From contig NC_134456.1 of the NCBI RefSeq assembly GCF_047948215.1, positions 205,886,036 to 205,950,035 of the forward strand: a stretch of DNA of 64,000 nt, in the 5' to 3' direction. Source of the DNA: Lycorma delicatula. Lineage: Eukaryota; Arthropoda; Insecta; Hemiptera; Fulgoridae. The notes beneath the pieces are model-generated. The model was not told the origin of the DNA and did not search any database. It worked only from the letters and a program-made list of their open reading frames with translations. Of the stretch, positions 60,423-64,000 are shown piece after piece; position 1 is the first letter of the stretch; each line of letters starts with the position of its first letter. The position numbers were made by a program, and so were the translations under genes.

Positions 60423-60454
60423 CCGATAGGGAGTGTAAAAGGCTCCCTACTCGG
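60423..60454 (-). promoter_or_regulatory. Conserved RNA hairpin 1 of LINE 3'UTR
   Basis: On the + strand: outer stem atccga/tcggat (60421-60426 with 60451-60456), inner stem tagggag/ctcccta (60427-60433 with 60443-60449), loop tgtaaaagg, one unpaired c at 60450. In the LINE RNA the loop reads CCUUUUACA. Compare hairpin 2. Confidence 0.85.
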
Positions 60455-60508
60455 ATAACAAAACAATACATAGGACAATACATACAATTACTAAAGAATA
60501 CATACTTA

Positions 60509-63500
60509 TTAAATTTTTTGCATTAACCCTATACTACGTAAAAATATAAACATGCGGTTTAAAACCTCCTTATCGTCACGCAAGATACCACGGATGTTAC
60601 TAGGAATTTTAAATTTACGACGCAATGCCGCATAACATATGCAGTCCACGAGTATGTGGCGCACAGTCACGCGACAGTTGCATCTTGCGCATAGAGGTGG
60701 TTGTCCTCTTGTAAACAGGTACTCGTGTGTGACTCTCGTGTGTCCTATCCGCAATCGACAGAGTACTACTTCCTCACGCCGGGGTTTTCTGTATGAGGAG
60801 TTCCATGGTAACACAGAATCTTTAATCTGACGGAGTTTATTATCAACAGTAGCTGTCCAATCACCTTGCCACCTTGTTCTTAATAATTGTTTTACATAGT
60901 TAATGAAATCAGAAGTAGCAACTCGGGTGGTGAAAGGAGGCTGGTTACATGCTTCTTTGGCAGCGGAATCTGCATGTTCATTACCTGGAATCCCTACGTG
61001 GCTAGGGACCCAGCAAAAACTTAATTCTGTGTTGCGATTATTCAACTCAGCGATTGCGTTGTAAATTTCAATGACGATAGGATGTTTGGAATAAAAGTTC
61101 TTTAAGGCTTGGAGAGCACTACACGAGTCACTGCAAATAAGAATTTTTCTATATTTAGGGTTAATGATGTTTAGAGCCTTATTTATAGCATATAGTTCAG
61201 CGGTAAACACACTCGTAATACTGGGGAGACCAAACATATAAGTTCTCTCATTGACAACAAAAGCACACCCAACCGTATCGTTTTGTTTCGATCCATCAGT
61301 GTATACAACCGCGTCTGGTTTCGCCTTGGAGAGAACACACTGAAACATCTGCTGAAAGACGATAGATGGTGTTGATTGTTTATTACATGTAGTCAGGTCA
61401 AAATTAAAATTTATGAGGTTTATTCCCCATGGAGGATATGAGCAAGGGTACATAGGAAAGAATGACGGTGTGTCAACATTTATATGCTGCAGCAGACGCC
61501 AGGTACGGATACCTACAGGTGCAGTACGTCGTGGATGATCCTCATACTTTCCTAGATTAGGATTTTTAAGGACTGACTCAAGAACCGGGTGATTTGGCTG
61601 TCCTCTGAGACGAGCAAAATAAGATAATAAGAGCTGGTCTCGTCTATCCCAAAGTGATGGTTCACCACAGTCTACAAGTAAGCTTGCGACAGGACTTGAT
61701 CTAAACGCGCCTGTAGCAAGCCGAAGGAAAGCATGATGTACACTATCCAGCATTTTAAGCACGGTTTGACGAGCTGATGAGTAGGCCACACAACCGTAAT
61801 CTAAACGGGAGCGAACAAAGGAATAGTAAAAATGTATCATACATGATCTATCGGCTCCCCACTTGGTGTTAGTAAGGACTCGCATCATATCTAAAATTTT
61901 GGAACATTTTGTTTTCAATTCTTTTAAATGTTTGACCCAAGTAAGACGACTATCAAAAATTAAACCTAAAAACTTAACGTAATTAGAGATAGTAATAGTC
62001 TCACCGTTCAGAAAAATTTGCGGAATAGAAGGGTTTCGTAGCCGAGAAAAAACTACACATTTTGTTTTTTCGGATGAAAATGTGAAACCAGTAATCCTGG
62101 ACCAAGCTTCAAGGTGATATATAGTGTTCTGCAGTAGTCTCTCTGCTGTGGGTGCCGAACGGCTTGCAATGTAGATAGTAAAGTCGTCAGCGAATAGAGA
62201 GCATGAGACAGGAGCCTGAACACATTTGGTAATATCATTTATGGCTACAGAAAATAAGGTGGCACTTAATACACTACCTTGGGGCACTCCATTCTCTAAG
62301 ATGACACTATCTGAGAGCAAATCATCTACACGAACACGAGCCGTTCGGTGATTTATGAATCCCCGGATAAAAGCAAGCATATTGCCCTTGATTCCCCATT
62401 TTTGGAGAGTGTTAAGAATACCACGTCGCCAGGCTGTATCATACGCCTTTTTTATATCAAAGAAGATAGCGACGAGGTGTTGCCGATTGAGGAAAGCGTT
62501 TTGTATGGCTGTTTCTAGTGACACTAAATGGTCAATGGAAGATCGTCCTTGTCGAAAACCACACTGTTCTGGAGATAGAAAGCCATGTTTCTCCAAGTAC
62601 CATGTAAGTCTGCGGTTTACCATTCTCTCCATTATTTTACACAAAACGCTTGTTAATGAAATAGGGCGGTAGCTTGAGGGGTTCTTCTGGTCTTTACCAG
62701 GTTTTAGTACTGGTATAATAAATGCTTCTGACCAGCCGGGTGGGAAGACTTGTTCGGAGAATAAACCGTTGAAAATATTCAAAAGTTGTTGTAGTGCCGA
62801 ATTAGGAAGGTGTGAAAGCATGGAAAGGCGAATGTTGTCCGGTCCAGGGGAAGTGTCCCGTGAATTTTTAAGTGCATGTAACAATTCTTTAAATACGAAT
62901 GGAGTGTTTAATTCACCAACCGAATCACCAATGTTTAACGACAACACCTCCATTTGTATCTTGTACCGTTGAAAATCGTTATTATATGATGAGGTGAGAG
63001 ACACCGAGCGGAAAGATTTTGCTAGACTATTTGCCACTTCCGAGGATGATGAAAGGAGTTCTCCTTCATCAATAAGACCAAGAATAGATTGTTTCGGTGA
63101 TCCGAAGATTGCACGAATTTTCTTCCATACAGTAGACGTGGAAGTAGTGCGTGAGATAGTGCTCACGTATTTCGTCCATGAATTCCTCTTAGCGTCCAAG
63201 AATACTCGACGGCACACCGCTCTAGCCCTGCGGTATAAATTTAGATGTTCTGTTGTGGGCCTACGATTAAATTTACGTAGTGCCTGCCGTCGATTCCTAA
63301 TAGCAATTTTGCATTCATCGTTCCACCATGGAACGAAAGGACGTCTAGGATTACCCGATGTTTGTGGGATATATCTGTTGGCATTCTTAAGTATCATGGA
63401 CGTAAAAGAAGAATATTGGTCGAGGATGTTAGCTCCATCGTCATACTGAGATTGGAATGCTTTACAGTATCCGTTCCAATCTGCCTTTTCAACAATCCAT

Positions 63501-64000
63501 CTCCGTGGCATTCTTTTAATCTCGCAGTCTACACCGAAACTAATAATAATTGGTCTATGATCACTGCCGTGATAGTCATCACAAATCGACCAATTAAAAT
63601 GAGGGAGTACATTCGGTGAGCATATGGAAAGATCAAGGTTAGATACAGCACCAGTTGATAAGGACATAAATGTGTGTGATCCATTATTCAGTAGGCAAAG
63701 GTCAAAATCTTGTCTCAATCTGTTTATCATATTTCCTCGAGTGGAGCAGAAGGTTGAGCCCCAGGAAATATGATGGGCATTGAAGTCTCCTACTATTAAC
63801 GATGGAGATGGTATTTGTGTAAGGAGATTTGAGACGTCTAAAGCACTGAACACAGTGTTCGGTGAGAGATACAGATTGCAGATATGCAATTTGAAGGGAA
63901 TAGTGACCTTTACTGCAATAGCAGGAATGACAGTGGTTAGTTGAATTCTTGTAGCTGACACCCCATTCTTCATGAAAATCGCTACTCCACCACTCTCCCT
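60509..64000 (-). CDS. LINE ORF2 polyprotein: endonuclease, reverse transcriptase, RNase H (5' end outside window)
   Basis: Open for 1163 codons without a break; the frame runs to the window edge (nine codons ending GGVAIF precede the Met at 63973, so that Met is internal). Numbering from that Met: AP-type endonuclease C-terminal half with VGDFNAHH (61-68) and HGSDHRP (135-141); connector with WWNDECKIAIRNRRQAL; RT with VLKPGKD and SSYRPISLTS, FFDIKKAYD (Asp506, Asp512), NGVPQGSVLS (561-570) and FADD (594-597); RNase H with YTDGS (Asp893), TAELYAI (Glu926), CSDS (Asp949) and HADSAAK (Asp1002), i.e. a complete D-E-D-D set; and a C-x2-C-x7-H-x4-C finger (Cys1095-Cys1111). The protein nicks target DNA, primes cDNA on it and removes RNA. 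It could be active. Antisense frames at 60639-63619 are by-products. Confidence 0.95.
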   Translation of the reverse strand, partial: RESGGVAIFMKNGVSATRIQLTTVIPAIAVKVTIPFKLHICNLYLSPNTVFSALDVSNLLTQIPSPSLIVGDFNAHHISWGSTFCSTRGNMINRLRQDFDLCLLNNGSHTFMSLSTGAVSNLDLSICSPNVLPHFNWSICDDYHGSDHRPIIISFGVDCEIKRMPRRWIVEKADWNGYCKAFQSQYDDGANILDQYSSFTSMILKNANRYIPQTSGNPRRPFVPWWNDECKIAIRNRRQALRKFNRRPTTEHLNLYRRARAVCRRVFLDAKRNSWTKYVSTISRTTSTSTVWKKIRAIFGSPKQSILGLIDEGELLSSSSEVANSLAKSFRSVSLTSSYNNDFQRYKIQMEVLSLNIGDSVGELNTPFVFKELLHALKNSRDTSPGPDNIRLSMLSHLPNSALQQLLNIFNGLFSEQVFPPGWSEAFIIPVLKPGKDQKNPSSYRPISLTSVLCKIMERMVNRRLTWYLEKHGFLSPEQCGFRQGRSSIDHLVSLETAIQNAFLNRQHLVAIFFDIKKAYDTAWRRGILNTLQKWGIKGNMLAFIRGFINHRTARVRVDDLLSDSVILENGVPQGSVLSATLFSVAINDITKCVQAPVSCSLFADDFTIYIASRSAPTAERLLQNTIYHLEAWSRITGFTFSSEKTKCVVFSRLRNPSIPQIFLNGETITISNYVKFLGLIFDSRLTWVKHLKELKTKCSKILDMMRVLTNTKWGADRSCMIHFYYSFVRSRLDYGCVAYSSARQTVLKMLDSVHHAFLRLATGAFRSSPVASLLVDCGEPSLWDRRDQLLLSYFARLRGQPNHPVLESVLKNPNLGKYEDHPRRTAPVGIRTWRLLQHINVDTPSFFPMYPCSYPPWGINLINFNFDLTTCNKQSTPSIVFQQMFQCVLSKAKPDAVVYTDGSKQNDTVGCAFVVNERTYMFGLPSITSVFTAELYAINKALNIINPKYRKILICSDSCSALQALKNFYSKHPIVIEIYNAIAELNNRNTELSFCWVPSHVGIPGNEHADSAAKEACNQPPFTTRVATSDFINYVKQLLRTRWQGDWTATVDNKLRQIKDSVLPWNSSYRKPRREEVVLCRLRIGHTRVTHEYLFTRGQPPLCARCNCRVTVRHILVDCICYAALRRKFKIPSNIRGILRDDKEVLNRMFIFLRSIGLMQKI

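Larger units (their letters stand above)
59999..60508 (-). other. LINE 3' untranslated region
   Basis: From the ORF2 stop to the poly(A). In RNA order it contains a hairpin (60454-60423), A/T-rich sequence with three 43-bp tandem units, a second hairpin (60167-60138), an ATTT-type microsatellite (about 60080-60041) and a terminal hairpin next to the tail. In LINEs generally the 3'UTR end is what the encoded RT recognises (established for R2 and several others). Confidence 0.85.
59969..64000 (-). mobile_element. I-group LINE, 3' portion, apparently intact
   Basis: Read on the - strand: ORF2 from the window edge to 60509, a ~510-bp 3'UTR (60508-59999) and a 30-nt poly(A) seen as poly(T) at 59969-59998. 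ORF2 carries endonuclease, RT, RNase H and a terminal CCHC motif, the layout of I-group elements (I, Nimb, LOA, R1 relatives). ORF1 and the 5'UTR lie beyond the window. The clean tail and unbroken frame mark it as the youngest element here. Target duplication cannot be checked because the 5' end is outside. Confidence 0.9.

Noticed and set aside
60639..63619. Several + strand frames of 60-151 codons
   Set aside because: They lie antisense to the intact LINE ORF2 and have no motif of their own.

Overview
This is an AT-rich stretch of animal nuclear DNA, almost certainly from an insect. The repeats (tRNA-derived SINEs, RTE-like and I-group LINEs, Tc1/mariner, IS630-like and Merlin transposons) would suit a hemipteran, but that is an inference from family resemblance. 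There are no bacterial operons, no rRNA or functional tRNA genes, and no host protein-coding exon that I can defend. The window is a graveyard of mobile elements of different ages set in featureless AT-rich DNA.

Layout. 1-9 kb: an exact 413-bp tandem duplication (2017-2842), a ~985-bp foldback element (3768-4752), a TA microsatellite, a dispersed repeat at 7.7-8.2 kb and SINE scraps. 9.4-15.5 kb: a decayed IS630-type transposase (+), a decayed Jockey-like LINE (-) and a mariner-type transposase scrap (+). 16.1-18.9 kb: a decayed I-group LINE (-) with gag-like ORF1 and EN-RT ORF2, interrupted by a short repeat that has a relative at 50.0-50.5 kb. 19.8-29.8 kb: two copies of one dispersed repeat (19.8 and 27.5 kb), a Tc1-like pseudogene, a Merlin element with terminal inverted repeats, two SINEs, a ~2.1-kb inverted-repeat element, and a mariner element with ~70-bp TIRs and a TA target site. 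31-33 kb: LINE relics on both strands. 34-49 kb: little that can be interpreted. 49.4-50.8 kb: a GC-rich island with degenerate ~70-nt repeats carrying histone-type stem-loop look-alikes. 52.6-54.4 kb: a 5'-truncated LINE insertion with target-site duplication and one reading-frame break. 60-64 kb: the 3' part of a LINE (-) whose ORF2 is open across the window with every catalytic residue checked intact, followed by a structured 3'UTR and a 30-nt poly(A) tail.

Most notable signals. The 60-64 kb LINE carries two 3'UTR hairpins with the same 9-nt loop and outer stem, but with inner stems that differ by four fully compensated base-pair changes; this is good evidence for a selected RNA structure, possibly the handle read by its reverse transcriptase. 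Several perfect short-loop palindromes are scattered through the window, one exactly at a LINE deletion junction, which suggests snap-back (template-switch) repair. The LINEs supply EN/RT activity on which the SINEs would depend; most DNA transposons here have lost reading frames or catalytic residues.
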